Origin: Variovorax paradoxus
Lineage (GTDB): Bacteria; Pseudomonadota; Gammaproteobacteria; Burkholderiales; Burkholderiaceae_C
Assembly: GCF_029919115.1 (NCBI RefSeq)
Contig: NZ_CP123990.1
Span: 5,172,501 to 5,236,500, forward strand
Length of the DNA stretch: 64,000 nt
Reading direction: 5' to 3'
Part shown: one piece after another, positions 45,599 through 54,026 of the stretch
How positions within the stretch are numbered: the first letter of the stretch is position 1
Layout of the letters: every line of letters begins with the position of its first letter
The notes under the pieces: generated by a model
The model's database searches: none
Told to the model about the DNA's origin: nothing
What the model saw: the letters and a program-made list of their open reading frames with translations, nothing else
Made by a program: the position numbers and the translations under genes

Positions 45599-46453
45599 TC
45601 ATCGGTTGTTGCGCTGCATGAAGACGAGCTTCTCGAACAGCGTCACGTCTTGCTCGTTCTTGAGCAGGGCGCCCACCAGCGGCGGCACCGCAACCTTGTC
45701 GTCCTTGCTCTGCAGGGCTTCGAGCGGAATGTCCTCGGCCACCAGCAGCTTGAGCCAGTCGAGCAGCTCGGAGGTGGAGGGCTTCTTCTTCAGGCCGGGC
45801 AGGTTGCGCACGTCGTAGAAGGTCTTCATTGCGGCCGTGAGCAGCTCTTGCTTCAGGCCGGGAAAGTGCACCGCGACGATGTGCTTCATCGTCTCGGCGT
45901 CGGGAAACTTGATGTAGTGGAAGAAGCAGCGGCGCAAAAAGGCGTCGGGCAGCTCCTTCTCGTTGTTGGAGGTGATGAACACCACCGGCCGGTGCTTGGC
46001 GCGGATGAGTTCGCGCGTTTCGTAGCAGTAGAACTCCATGCGGTCGATTTCGCGCAGCAGGTCGTTCGGAAACTCGATGTCGGCCTTATCGATCTCGTCG
46101 ATCAGAAGCGCCACCGGCTGGTCGGCCGTGAAGGCCTGCCAGAGCACGCCCTTGACGATGTAGTTCTGGATGTCCTTGACGCGTTCGCCGCCGTCCACGT
46201 CCTTGAGCTGCGAGTCGCGCAGGCGGCTCACCGCGTCGTATTCATACAGGCCCTGCTGCGCCTTGGTGGTCGACTTGATGTGCCACTGCAGGAGCGGCAA
46301 CCCGAGCGATTCGGCCACTTCCTCCGCCAGCATGGTCTTGCCGGTGCCGGGCTCGCCCTTGACGAGCAGCGGGCGCTTGAGGGTGATGGCGGCATTGACT
46401 GCCAGCATCAGGTCCTGAGTGGCAACGTAGTTGTCTGAGCCCTTGAATTTCAT
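45599..46453 (-). CDS. MoxR-family AAA+ ATPase
   Basis: The 284-residue protein has Walker A GEPGTGKT (residues 33-40), Walker B VALLIDEIDK, sensor 1 in PVVFITSNNEKELPDAFLRRCFFHYIKFP and the arginine-finger region. I start at ATG 46453 (MKFKGSDNYVATQDLM); the open frame extends upstream antisense to the cytochrome gene. MoxR ATPases act as chaperones with VWA partners such as the product of 42491-43678. It is the first gene of the leftward block. Confidence 0.92.
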   Translation of the reverse strand: MKFKGSDNYVATQDLMLAVNAAITLKRPLLVKGEPGTGKTMLAEEVAESLGLPLLQWHIKSTTKAQQGLYEYDAVSRLRDSQLKDVDGGERVKDIQNYIVKGVLWQAFTADQPVALLIDEIDKADIEFPNDLLREIDRMEFYCYETRELIRAKHRPVVFITSNNEKELPDAFLRRCFFHYIKFPDAETMKHIVAVHFPGLKQELLTAAMKTFYDVRNLPGLKKKPSTSELLDWLKLLVAEDIPLEALQSKDDKVAVPPLVGALLKNEQDVTLFEKLVFMQRNNR

Positions 46454-46561
46454 GAGTGGACAGGAAGCAGGTGGAGAAGGCAGGGTGGAGAAAAGAACAC
46501 ACTCGATCCGGTTCACGCAACCTCTTGGGCGGCTTGCCGGGGGTCTTGCAAGACCCTTGCA

Positions 46562-46567
46562 TATAAT
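46562..46567 (+). promoter_or_regulatory. Candidate -10 box of the cytochrome gene
   Basis: A perfect TATAAT stands 49 bases before the cytochrome ATG. No consensus -35 at 17 bases is apparent; TTGC lies just before the box. Confidence 0.45.
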
Positions 46568-46615
46568 CGAATGTTGATTCGAAAAACTGTATCTCCACGA
46601 GATTGTGCGCGCAAA

Positions 46616-47311
46616 ATGAACAAGTTGTTGACCACGATGTTTGCCTTCGCTGTCGCTTGCGTGACGGTCTCGGCGCAAGCCCAGCAAGTCACGGGCAAGG
46701 CCCAGGACGGTTCCAAGAAGGTGGCAATGTGCGTGGGCTGCCACGGCATCATCGGCTACCAGGCCAGCTTTCCGGAGATCCACAAGGTTCCGATGATTGC
46801 CGGCCAGAGCGCCAGCTACATCACCGCAGCGCTCACCGCCTACAAGGGCGGCGACCGCAAGCACCCCACCATGCGCGCCATTGCCGACAGCCTCAGCGAG
46901 CAGGACATTGCCGACGTGGCCGCCTACTACAGCCAGCTGGGCCTGAAGGAAGGCGACGCGCCCCCGGCCACCATGGCCAAGCCCATGCCTGAGAACATCC
47001 AGGCCCTCGTCTCGCGCGACAAGGACAACAGCTGCACCAAGTGCCACGGCGCCAACTTCAACACGCCGAACGACGGCACGGTGCCCAAGCTGGCCGGCCA
47101 GCATGCCGACTACCTCTTCGTTGCGCTCAAGTCGTACCGCGTCAAGAACAACCTGCACCTGGGCCGTTCGAACGCGGTCATGGCGCAGCAGGTCGAGCCC
47201 AAGAAGTTCACCAACGCCGAACTCAAGACGCTCGCCAACTACATCAGCACGCTGCCGGGCGAACTCAAGACGGTGCCTGAATCGCGCCTGCACCGCAGCG
47301 GCGGCGAGTAA
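46616..47311 (+). CDS. Di-haem cytochrome c, c4-like
   Basis: The 231-residue periplasmic protein has a signal peptide (LLTTMFAFAVACVTVSAQAQ) and two haem sites, CVGCH and CTKCH, one in each of two homologous halves. Distal Met candidates lie in HKVPMIAGQ and after each haem. Cytochromes c4 carry electrons to terminal oxidases. I start at ATG 46616 (MNKLLTTM). It stands alone, followed by a strong terminator. Confidence 0.9.
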   Translation: MNKLLTTMFAFAVACVTVSAQAQQVTGKAQDGSKKVAMCVGCHGIIGYQASFPEIHKVPMIAGQSASYITAALTAYKGGDRKHPTMRAIADSLSEQDIADVAAYYSQLGLKEGDAPPATMAKPMPENIQALVSRDKDNSCTKCHGANFNTPNDGTVPKLAGQHADYLFVALKSYRVKNNLHLGRSNAVMAQQVEPKKFTNAELKTLANYISTLPGELKTVPESRLHRSGGE

Positions 47312-47358
47312 CCAGCCAAGGCCCCGGCAGCAACGCAGAGTTGCCTGCCGCGCACGAG

Positions 47359-47386
47359 AAAAAGCCCGCTTCGAGCGGGCTTTTTT
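47359..47386 (+). terminator. Bidirectional rho-independent terminator
   Basis: AAAAAGCCCGCT-TCG-AGCGGGCTTTTTT is a hairpin with A- and T-runs on both sides. It can serve both the cytochrome gene and the converging pcaHG transcript. Confidence 0.92.
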
Positions 47387-47408
47387 GTGCCTGCGGGTTT
47401 CCCCGCAG

Positions 47409-48020
47409 TCAGACGTCGAAGAACACCGTTTCGTCGGCGCCCTGCATGCGGATGTCGATGCGGTAACTTACCGCGCCGCCGCGCTCCACGCGCTCGGCAA
47501 CCAGCGTGTGGCGGCGCTCGGCCGGCACGCTGGCCAGCACCGCGTCTTTTGCGTTCGCCTCGGCCTCGTCGCTGAAATACACGCGCGTGAACGCATGCAG
47601 CAGCAGGCCGCGCATCAGCACGATCACGTTGATGTGCGGGGCTTCGCCCGGCGTTTCAGCGCCCGGCTTCACCGTGTGGAACACGAAGCGGTTCTGCGGA
47701 TCGGTGCCTGTGCCGGCGCGTCCGAAGGCGCGAAAGCCCATTTCGCGCGCCTCGGCCGGGGTTTGCGGGTAGCGGCCTTCGCCGTCCGCCTGGCTGATTT
47801 CGACCAGCGCGTCGCCGATCGGGTTGCCGTCGCCGTCGAGCACGCGGCCTTCAAGGCGAATGCGCTCGCCCGCGGCATTGTCCAGCGCCACGGCGGCGTC
47901 GAAGGGCTGGTTGAAGTCGTAGCCGTACTGCGTGGCGGTGAGGCCGTAGGCGAAGTAGGGGCCCACGGTCTGGGAGGGGGTCTGGCCGAAGTCGGCTTCC
48001 AAGGCGGTCATCAATGGCAT
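47409..48020 (-). CDS. pcaG: Protocatechuate 3,4-dioxygenase alpha subunit
   Basis: The 203-residue intradiol dioxygenase subunit starts at ATG 48020 (AGGA upstream). It shows SQTVGPYFAYGLT, EGRVLDGDGNPIGDALVEISQADGEGRYP and GEAPHINVIVLMRGLLLHAFTRVYF. With PcaH it cleaves protocatechuate to beta-carboxy-cis,cis-muconate. Like other alpha subunits it lacks the full iron-ligand set, which is in PcaH. It lies 11 bases after pcaH. Confidence 0.95.
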   Translation of the reverse strand: MPLMTALEADFGQTPSQTVGPYFAYGLTATQYGYDFNQPFDAAVALDNAAGERIRLEGRVLDGDGNPIGDALVEISQADGEGRYPQTPAEAREMGFRAFGRAGTGTDPQNRFVFHTVKPGAETPGEAPHINVIVLMRGLLLHAFTRVYFSDEAEANAKDAVLASVPAERRHTLVAERVERGGAVSYRIDIRMQGADETVFFDV

Positions 48021-48031
48021 GGGAAATCCTT

Positions 48032-48757
48032 TCAGCGGTTCTCGAACGGCGTTTCGTCGGCGCCGCGCAGCACGATGTCGAACTGGTAGCCCAGCGCGTA
48101 GCCCTCTTCGGTGATGTCGAGGCTGAAATCGGCAATCAGCCGGTTGCGGTAGCGCTCGGGCGTGCCGGTGACCATGGGGTCGTACTGCAGCAGCGGATCG
48201 CCGGGAAAGTACATCTGCGTGACCAGGCGGCTCGCAAAGCTCTGGCCGAACAGCGACAGGTGGATGTGCTGCGGACGCCAGGCGTTCGGATGGTTGCCCC
48301 AGGGGTACGCCCCGGGCTTGATGGTGAGAAAGCGGTAGCGGCCCTCGCTGTCGGTCAGGCAGCGGCCCGCGCCCAGAAAGTTGGGGTCGAGCGGCGCGTC
48401 GTGCTGGTCGACCTTGTGCACGTAGCGGCCCGAGGCGTTGGCCTGCCACAGCTCCACCAGCGTGTTGGCCACAGGGCGGCGGCGCTCGTCGAGCACCTGG
48501 CCGGTCAGGATCATGCGTTCGCCCAGCGGCTCGCCGTTCTTGCGCGCGTTGCGCGTCAGGTCGTGGTCGAACTCGCCGATGCTGTCGTGGCCATAAACCG
48601 GCTGCTGCAGTTCGCCCAGCGACGCCTTCAGCGGCACCAGCGGCTTTTGCGGACCGCGCTTCACGGTGGACTTGTAGCCGGGGTAGACATAAGAGGGGTG
48701 GGCCTCCCAGTCGCGCGGCGTGAGGATGGCCGAGGGGGCCTTCGTTTTGGTCAACAT
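48032..48757 (-). CDS. pcaH: Protocatechuate 3,4-dioxygenase beta subunit
   Basis: The 241-residue subunit carries the non-haem ferric iron site. Visible are the intradiol signature from LTGQVLDERRRPVANTLVELWQANASGRYVHK, a ligand Tyr region in GRYRFLTIKPGAYPWGNHPNAWRPQHIHLSLFG (Tyr, His, His), and TQMYFPGDPLLQYDP. It starts the ring-cleavage pair and is divergent from a LysR gene of the PcaQ type. An AGGAGACAACG site precedes the ATG. Confidence 0.96.
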   Translation of the reverse strand: MLTKTKAPSAILTPRDWEAHPSYVYPGYKSTVKRGPQKPLVPLKASLGELQQPVYGHDSIGEFDHDLTRNARKNGEPLGERMILTGQVLDERRRPVANTLVELWQANASGRYVHKVDQHDAPLDPNFLGAGRCLTDSEGRYRFLTIKPGAYPWGNHPNAWRPQHIHLSLFGQSFASRLVTQMYFPGDPLLQYDPMVTGTPERYRNRLIADFSLDITEEGYALGYQFDIVLRGADETPFENR

Positions 48758-48849
48758 GTCGTTGTCTCCTGTTGGGGACGGATCGAATCCGGAACCCGGA
48801 CTTTAGAAGTCTCGTCTGATGATGTAAATTGAAGATTGATTCGTTTTGA

Positions 48850-48863
48850 ATAACCAGCGGTAA
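48850..48863. promoter_or_regulatory. Candidate PcaQ site
   Basis: ATAACC-AGC-GGTAA lies in the gap between divergent pcaH and the LysR gene. It resembles the ATAACC-N-GGTTAA type described for PcaQ in rhizobia, with one mismatch and a shorter spacer. It abuts the assumed TTG start. Confidence 0.4.
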
Positions 48864-49862
48864 TTGAAAAACACAGCCGATCTTCGCCAGGACTTTGTGC
48901 GCACCGTGCAGCTGCGCCACCTGCGTTGCCTTGTCGCCGTGGCGCAGGAGCGCCATCTGGCGCGCGCCGCCGAGCGGCTTTCGCTGAGCCAGCCGGCGGT
49001 TTCCAAGACGCTTTCAGAACTCGAATCCATCGTCGGGGCTCGCCTGGTGGAGCGGAGCAAGGCCGGCCGGCGCGGCGTACAAGGGCTGGCACCCGCCGGC
49101 GAGCAGTTGCTGGGCCATGCGCTGCGCGTGCTCGAGGCGCTCGACGCCAGCGCCGAGGCCGTGGCGCCTGCCTCGGGTGAGCGGGTCGAGCGGCTGCGTA
49201 TCGGCGCGCTGCCGAGCGTGGCGCCGGCCTTGCTGCCTGTGGCGCTCGCGCGCTTTCGCGACCGCTGGCCGGCAGTGCAGGTGGTGGTGAAGAGTGCGGC
49301 CAACCCGGTGCTGCTCGACGAACTGCGCGCCGGCGAACTCGACCTGGTGGTCGGCCGCATGAGCGACCCGCGCCTGATGGGCGGGCTCAGCTTCGAGCTG
49401 CTCTACACCGAGCCGCTGGTGTTTGCCGTGCGTGCCGGCCATCCGCTCGCGGCGCGGCCCGCCCGGGCGGTGTCGGTGCAGGCGGTGCTCGGCTATCCGC
49501 TGGTGGTGTACGGAGAGGGCACGATTCCCCGCCACAACACCGAAAGTTTCTTGTCCGCGCGCGGCCTGGCGCTGCCCGCCAATGCGATGCAGACGCTCGA
49601 CGTCGCCGTCGCGCGCGGTCTGCTGGCGGTTTCCGATGCGGTCTGGATCACTCCCCTGGGCGCCGCGCGCGGTGAGTTGGCCGACGAGCGCCTGGTCAGG
49701 CTGCGCATCGAAACCGCCGGCACCGACGAGCCCGTGGGGCTGCTGCTGCGCAGCGAGGCCGAGCCCTCCGCCCTGCGAGGCGCCATGGCCGCCCTGCTGC
49801 GCGAGGGCGCGAAGCAGCAGGGGGCGCTTCCAGCCCGATCCTTGAAAAAGCCACAGGCTTGA
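48864..49862 (+). CDS. pcaQ: LysR-family regulator, PcaQ-like
   Basis: The 332-residue protein has the LysR HTH (LRHLRCLVAVAQERHLARAAERLSLSQPAVSKTLSELESIVGARLVERSKAGRRGVQGLAPAG). The effector domain resembles PcaQ: LRIGALPSVAPALLPVALARFRDRWPAVQV, VVGRMSDPRLMGGLSFELLYTEPLVFAVRAGHPLA. It is divergent from pcaHG and most likely activates them in response to a protocatechuate metabolite. The start is uncertain: TTG 48864 or GTG 48897, with no clear ribosome-binding site. Confidence 0.88.
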   Translation: MKNTADLRQDFVRTVQLRHLRCLVAVAQERHLARAAERLSLSQPAVSKTLSELESIVGARLVERSKAGRRGVQGLAPAGEQLLGHALRVLEALDASAEAVAPASGERVERLRIGALPSVAPALLPVALARFRDRWPAVQVVVKSAANPVLLDELRAGELDLVVGRMSDPRLMGGLSFELLYTEPLVFAVRAGHPLAARPARAVSVQAVLGYPLVVYGEGTIPRHNTESFLSARGLALPANAMQTLDVAVARGLLAVSDAVWITPLGAARGELADERLVRLRIETAGTDEPVGLLLRSEAEPSALRGAMAALLREGAKQQGALPARSLKKPQA

Positions 49863-49873
49863 TTCATTCGCGA

Positions 49874-49910
49874 AACACCGTGGAACCGGCTTCGCCGGGC
49901 CACAGGTGTT
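49874..49910. repeat. Long intergenic hairpin, REP-like
   Basis: Stacked inverted blocks (AACACC, GTGG, CCGGC-TTC-GCCGG, CCAC, GGTGTT) form one long imperfect stem. A GC-rich tail continues to about 49965. It lies between two convergent genes and lacks a T-run. It looks like a genome-wide repetitive element, which one window cannot show. Confidence 0.55.
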
Positions 49911-49966
49911 GCGCCCGGTAGGGGTGGGAGTAGCGACACGAAGTGCGCGAAGCCTGGGGGCGAGCC

Positions 49967-50398
49967 TTATTTTGTCGCGCGGCGCTGCACGCAGGCCACA
50001 TAGCCATCGCCGTCGGGCGGGCGGCCGGCGCGCTGGCTCTCCCACATCATCTGCCCGAGGCATTCCATGGCCTCGTGGTGCGCATCGAGCAGCGAGCCGC
50101 GCCGCGCGGCCAGCAACTCGACGGCCTGGCGGATGCCGCGCGGCTGGTCGATCGAGCATTGCTCGCTGATCGAAAGATGCATCGACAGGTGCAGGAACGG
50201 GTTCTCGCGCCCGTTCGAGCCGTCGTACACGCGCGCCACCGCCGCGTCGGCATCGGCCAGGTCCTCGTGGTATTCGGGGTGCGCGTCGATCCATCCTGCG
50301 GCAATCGTCTCGAGGGCTTCCATCGGCAGGCCTTGCCGGTGCTTCGCATACACGTCGCAGAAAAAGCGGCGCACGTCTTCCTGGGAGGGATTGAACAT
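49967..50398 (-). CDS. DUF1841 family protein
   Basis: The 143-residue product starts at ATG 50398 with MFNPSQEDVRRFFCDVYAKHRQGLPMEALE, the typical opening of DUF1841. It continues with GWIDAHPEYHEDL, LHLSMHLSISEQCSIDQPRGI and AHHEAMECLGQMMWE. His-rich motifs (HLSMHLSI and AHHEAME) suggest metal binding. The function is unknown. It is divergent from the large repetitive protein gene. TCCCTCC-like bases give a good GGAGGGA site upstream. Confidence 0.9.
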   Translation of the reverse strand: MFNPSQEDVRRFFCDVYAKHRQGLPMEALETIAAGWIDAHPEYHEDLADADAAVARVYDGSNGRENPFLHLSMHLSISEQCSIDQPRGIRQAVELLAARRGSLLDAHHEAMECLGQMMWESQRAGRPPDGDGYVACVQRRATK

Positions 50399-50459
50399 AT
50401 CTATATGAGGAGCCGAGGAGGAGAAGAAAAAAGGTGGGGAGATCCGCGTGTGGAGGGCC

Positions 50460-50546
50460 CCGGAACACGCCGGATGTTCCGGTAGCACGACGTTACATCG
50501 TTACGTAACGAACGGCTGAAAGACCCCCGCCGACAGTGTTTTCAGC
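50460..50546. promoter_or_regulatory. Three palindromes upstream of the sigma-54 promoter (possible enhancer)
   Basis: CCGGAACA-N7-TGTTCCGG (50460-50482), CGTTACGTAACG (50499-50510) and GCTGAAA-N18-TTTCAGC (50515-50546) lie 90-180 bases upstream of the -24 element. That is the usual distance for sigma-54 activator binding sites. Which, if any, is bound is unknown. Confidence 0.5.
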
Positions 50547-50585
50547 ACAGGGCCTCGCCTCTCGAACTAAAAAAATATCTATATA

Positions 50586-50598
50586 AATCAATGGCTTG
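50586..50598 (+). promoter_or_regulatory. IHF consensus site
   Basis: AATCAATGGCTTG matches WATCAANNNNTTR at every position and has an A/T-tract just upstream (AAAAAAATATCTATATAA). It lies between the palindromes and the sigma-54 promoter, the position where IHF bends DNA to bring activator and polymerase together. Confidence 0.65.
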
Positions 50599-50637
50599 CC
50601 TCGATCTCGGTGCGGCAGCGAACAACTGTTAACGATT

Positions 50638-50652
50638 TGGCACGCCTGTTGC
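50638..50652 (+). promoter_or_regulatory. Sigma-54 (-24/-12) promoter
   Basis: TGGCACG-N4-TTGC matches the sigma-54 consensus exactly, with GG and GC separated by the required 10 bases. Transcription would start near 50664, about 24 bases before the ATG of the repetitive protein gene. Confidence 0.85.
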
Positions 50653-50687
50653 CCCTGTACATGCATCTTTTGTCACAGAGGCCCACC

Positions 50688-53441
50688 ATGAACGCAACCC
50701 AAGCATCGACCAATTCGACCGAAGGACTCGCCGCAAGTGGCGTGGCTCCCGTGGTCATCGCCCAAGCCAACAGCATGCCGCTCGGCGCTCCCGCCGCAGC
50801 CAGCTCGATGGCGCCCACCGCAACCGCGGCGCCTGCCGGCGTTGGCACATTGTCCAATGCTACGCCGGGCGTTGCCGTGATGCGCGAGGGTGTCCGCATT
50901 CCGGTGGAGGGCAACCAGACGTTGATGGCGGGCGACCGGGTGATCGTTCCCGAAGGCGGCCAAGCCAACGTGCTGTTCCCCGGCTCGGCCACCAACAAGG
51001 CGCCGCTGGCCGGCGTCTTCACCGGCGGCACCGACGCCACCATCGGCTCGACCAAGCTGCCCGGCGGCCTTGAACAAGTGAACGTGGATGTCGCCTCGGG
51101 CGACTTGCAGGTGACCCCGCCTGACAGCGATGCCGATGCGGCCGCACTGGCCGTGACGAAGAAGGTCGCCGCGGGTGGCGGCCTCGGTCTGGGCGAATTC
51201 GCACTCGGCGCTTTGGGGGCTGCCGGCCTGGGCGCCGCACTCGGCGGTGGTGGCGGCGGCGACGGCGGAACGATTCCGTTCTTCGTCGGCGGCGGCGACA
51301 CGGATGCCGATGCGGATGCCGACGCTGACGCTGACGCAGATGCGGACGGCGATGCTGACGCTGACGCTGACGCTGACGCTGACGCTGACGCTGACGCCGA
51401 TGCCGATGCCGATGCCGATGCCGATGCCGATGCCGATGCTGACGCTGACGCTGACGCCGATGCCGATGCCGACGCCGACGCCGACGCCGATGCCGATGCC
51501 GACGCAGACGCAGATGCAGATGCAGATGCCGACGCTGACGGCGACGCACTCCTGAACCCGGGCGACAACCTCATTGGCGGCGTGGTCGACTCGACGGACG
51601 GCAACCTCGGCCTGGGCGATTCACTCGATCCCGCCACCGGCCTTGTCGACGGCACGACCGACCTGATCGACGACCTCGTTGCACCGGTGCTCGGCGCCGA
51701 CTTCACACGCGACGACCCGAACCAGTTCGACCCCGTGGACAACGTCGCCGAGACGGTGATCGACAGCGTCGGTGGTGCGATCAGCCCCGCGCTCGACGGC
51801 CTGCTCGGCGAAGGCGCCACCGATTCGCTGGTCGGCCAGGTCGACCATCTGACCGACGCGCTGCAGAACGGCCTGGACAACCTCGTGGGCGACAACGGCA
51901 TCCTGATTGGCGCGACCACCGCGCTGGGTCTGGACGGCGTCATCGACGACCTCGTGGGCGACGGTGGCGTGGTCGAGAACGTGGTCGACGGCCTGCTTGG
52001 CGACAACAGCCTGGTGGCCGGCTTGGTAAGCGAAGAAGGCCTCGTGGGCGGCTTGCTGGCGGAAGACGGCGCAGTGGGCGCACTGCTTGCTGAAGACGGT
52101 GTCGTCGGCGGCCTGCTCGGCGGCGCAATGAGCGGCGATGGCCTGGTCGGCGGGCTCCTGGGCGACGAAGGCGTGCTGGGTGGCCTGCTTGGCGGTCCCC
52201 TGGGCGAAGAAGGTCTTCTGGGCGGCCTGCTCGGAGACGATGGCGCACTCGGTGGGCTGGTCGGCGGCGATGGCCTTGTGGGCGGCCTGATCGGCGGCGA
52301 CGGCGCACTCGCCGGCGTACTGGGCAGCGAAGGCCTCACCGGCGGCCTGTTGGGCCAGGACGGCTTGGTGGACAACCTGCTGGGCGATGGCGGCGTCGTA
52401 GGCGGCCTGCTGGCTGACAGCCCGCTGGGTGGCTTGCTCGGCGGCGAAGACGCCCTGCTGGGCGGTGCGCTCGATGGCGTGCTGGGCGACGAAGGCCTTC
52501 TGGGCGGCGTGCTCGGCGACGACGGTCTGGGCGGTGGCCTGCTGGGTGACAGCGGCCTTTTGAGCAACGAAGGTCCGGTCGGCAGCCTGCTGGGCGGCGA
52601 CCTCCTCGGCGGCGACTTGCTCGGCGGTGACCTGCTGAGTGGCGTGCTCGGTGAGGACGGCATCGTCGGCGGCCTGGTCGGCGGCGACCTCCTCGGCGGT
52701 GACCTGCTGGGTGGCGTGCTCGGTGAAGACGGCATCGTCGGCGGCCTGGTCGGCGGCGATCTCCTCGGCGGCGACTTGCTCGGTGAGGACGGCATCGTCG
52801 GCGGCGTGGTCGGCGGCGACCTGCTGGGTGGTGTGCTCGGCGAAGACGGCATCGTCGGCGGCCTGGTCGGCGGCGATCTGCTCGGCGGCGACCTGCTGGG
52901 TGGCGTGCTCGGCGAGGACGGCATCGTCGGCGGCCTGGTTGGTGGCGATCTGCTCGGCGGTGACCTGCTGGGCGGTGTTCTCGGCGAAGACGGCGTCGTC
53001 GGCGGTTTGCTCGGCGGCGACCTCCTCGGCGGCGACCTCCTGGGAGGCGACCTCCTCAGCGGTGTTGTCGGCGACGACGGCCTGGTCGGAAGCCTGCTGG
53101 GCAACGGCGGCCTGCTCGGCGGCGTGCTGGGCGACAGCAGCCCGGTTGCCAACATCCTTGACCCGGTGCTCGACACCGCAGGCTCGGTTGGCGAGGTGCT
53201 CGAGCCGGTGATTGCCGCCGTCTCCGAGGTGGCCGAACCCGTCACCGACATCCTGGCCGGCGCGGCCCCGACGCTTGAGCCGGTTGTCGAAACAGTCGCC
53301 AGCTTGGTCGACACCGTCGAACAAGCCGCTCCGATCGCGGCCGACGTCGTAACCCCGATCACCAGCCTGGTCGACCAGGCGGCCGGCACCGGCAGCGTTC
53401 TGACTCCGGTCACGAACATCCTGCACGGCTTGCTGGGCTAA
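50688..53441 (+). CDS. Giant repetitive secreted protein with Asp-Ala tract (putative T1SS surface protein)
   Basis: The 917-residue acidic protein starts at ATG 50688 after AGAGG. Residues about 60-125 look like the retention module of LapA/RTX-type adhesins ([39 protein letters not shown]). V160-A-A-G is a possible LapG-type cleavage site, followed by a Gly/Ala-rich helix. Residues 206-287 are almost pure Asp-Ala repeats broken by two Gly. Residues about 400-840 are Gly/Leu/Asp repeats, including nearly exact 24-residue units ([20 protein letters not shown] and so on). The end is helical and Val/Pro-rich. No classic GGxGxDxxx RTX repeat or signal peptide is present. The downstream type I system is the likely exporter. 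Automated pipelines may call it collagen-like. Confidence 0.75.
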   Translation: MNATQASTNSTEGLAASGVAPVVIAQANSMPLGAPAAASSMAPTATAAPAGVGTLSNATPGVAVMREGVRIPVEGNQTLMAGDRVIVPEGGQANVLFPGSATNKAPLAGVFTGGTDATIGSTKLPGGLEQVNVDVASGDLQVTPPDSDADAAALAVTKKVAAGGGLGLGEFALGALGAAGLGAALGGGGGGDGGTIPFFVGGGDTDADADADADADADADGDADADADADADADADADADADADADADADADADADADADADADADADADADADADADADADADGDALLNPGDNLIGGVVDSTDGNLGLGDSLDPATGLVDGTTDLIDDLVAPVLGADFTRDDPNQFDPVDNVAETVIDSVGGAISPALDGLLGEGATDSLVGQVDHLTDALQNGLDNLVGDNGILIGATTALGLDGVIDDLVGDGGVVENVVDGLLGDNSLVAGLVSEEGLVGGLLAEDGAVGALLAEDGVVGGLLGGAMSGDGLVGGLLGDEGVLGGLLGGPLGEEGLLGGLLGDDGALGGLVGGDGLVGGLIGGDGALAGVLGSEGLTGGLLGQDGLVDNLLGDGGVVGGLLADSPLGGLLGGEDALLGGALDGVLGDEGLLGGVLGDDGLGGGLLGDSGLLSNEGPVGSLLGGDLLGGDLLGGDLLSGVLGEDGIVGGLVGGDLLGGDLLGGVLGEDGIVGGLVGGDLLGGDLLGEDGIVGGVVGGDLLGGVLGEDGIVGGLVGGDLLGGDLLGGVLGEDGIVGGLVGGDLLGGDLLGGVLGEDGVVGGLLGGDLLGGDLLGGDLLSGVVGDDGLVGSLLGNGGLLGGVLGDSSPVANILDPVLDTAGSVGEVLEPVIAAVSEVAEPVTDILAGAAPTLEPVVETVASLVDTVEQAAPIAADVVTPITSLVDQAAGTGSVLTPVTNILHGLLG
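51303..51548 (+). repeat. Hexanucleotide repeat coding for poly(Asp-Ala)
   Basis: About 40 copies of a 6-base GAYGCN unit lie in tandem, with homogeneous blocks of GCTGAC and of GCCGAT. Six-base slippage would lengthen or shorten the tract without shifting the frame. Confidence 0.95.
52600..53060 (+). repeat. Tandem repeats of about 72 bases in the repetitive protein gene
   Basis: Five to six near-identical units encode [17 protein letters not shown] plus GGDLLGG variants, one of them shortened. High nucleotide identity between units points to recent expansion or recombination. Confidence 0.9.
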
Positions 53442-53522
53442 GGAACAAGGGCAGCAGTAGGAGAAGAAAAACAAGGCAAGGGGCAGGCCTCGCCGGCCTG
53501 CCCCGCGCGAAAAGGACCGAAC

Positions 53523-54026
53523 ATGAAAAACACATCCCGGATACTGGCCGTCGTCGCACTGGGGGCAAGCCTTGCCGCCTGCGGAACAGGACCCAAGAGC
53601 GGACGCGAAGACGCGACCTACTACTACTCGAACAAGGCCGTCCCGGTGGCCAAGGTAGAGCCGCCTCCGCCCGCGCCGCCGGTGCAGGAGAGCCCCGCCG
53701 CGGCAAGGATCGTGTACTTCGATTTCGACAGGTACGACATCAAGGCGCAGTACCGCAGCGTGGTGGAAGCGCATGCGAACTTCCTGCGGAATCGGCCTGC
53801 CAGCAAGGTGACGATCGAGGGCCACACCGACTTGCGCGGCGGCCGCGAATACAACCTCGCACTGGGCCAGCGCCGGGCCGAATCCGTGCAACGCGCGCTC
53901 ACGCAACTCGGCGTGCCGGCCGAGCGCATCGAAGCCGTGAGCTGGGGCCTCGAAAAACCGGCGTCGACCGAGGCCACCGAGGAGGGCCATCAGCTCAATC
54001 GCCGAGCCGAGTTCAGCTACCGCTGA
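53523..54026 (+). CDS. OmpA-family lipoprotein
   Basis: The 167-residue protein has a lipoprotein signal (ILAVVALGASLAACG, Cys as lipid site), a Pro-rich linker (VEPPPPAPPVQE) and an OmpA-like peptidoglycan-binding domain (IVYFDFDRYDIKAQYRSVVEAHANFLRNRPASKVTIEGHTDLRGGREYNLALGQRRAESVQRALTQLGV). It anchors to the outer membrane and binds the wall. It follows the repetitive protein gene by 81 bases with AAAGGA upstream. OmpA-like genes often accompany type I secreted adhesin operons. Confidence 0.92.
   Translation: MKNTSRILAVVALGASLAACGTGPKSGREDATYYYSNKAVPVAKVEPPPPAPPVQESPAAARIVYFDFDRYDIKAQYRSVVEAHANFLRNRPASKVTIEGHTDLRGGREYNLALGQRRAESVQRALTQLGVPAERIEAVSWGLEKPASTEATEEGHQLNRRAEFSYR

Noticed and set aside
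52600..53060. Possible CRISPR array or satellite
   Set aside because: Repeats are contiguous, lack unique spacers, vary by codon and keep one frame, so they are coding repeats.
50588..53419. A 943-codon antisense open frame (Ser/Pro-rich) across the repetitive protein gene
   Set aside because: It mirrors the Asp-Ala and Gly-Leu repeats of the sense gene, has no ribosome-binding site or recognisable domain, and the sense frame has a sigma-54 promoter and good start.
50688..53441. RTX calcium-binding repeats in the secreted protein
   Set aside because: No GGxGxDxxx nonapeptides are present; the Gly-rich repeats have a different period and are Leu-rich.
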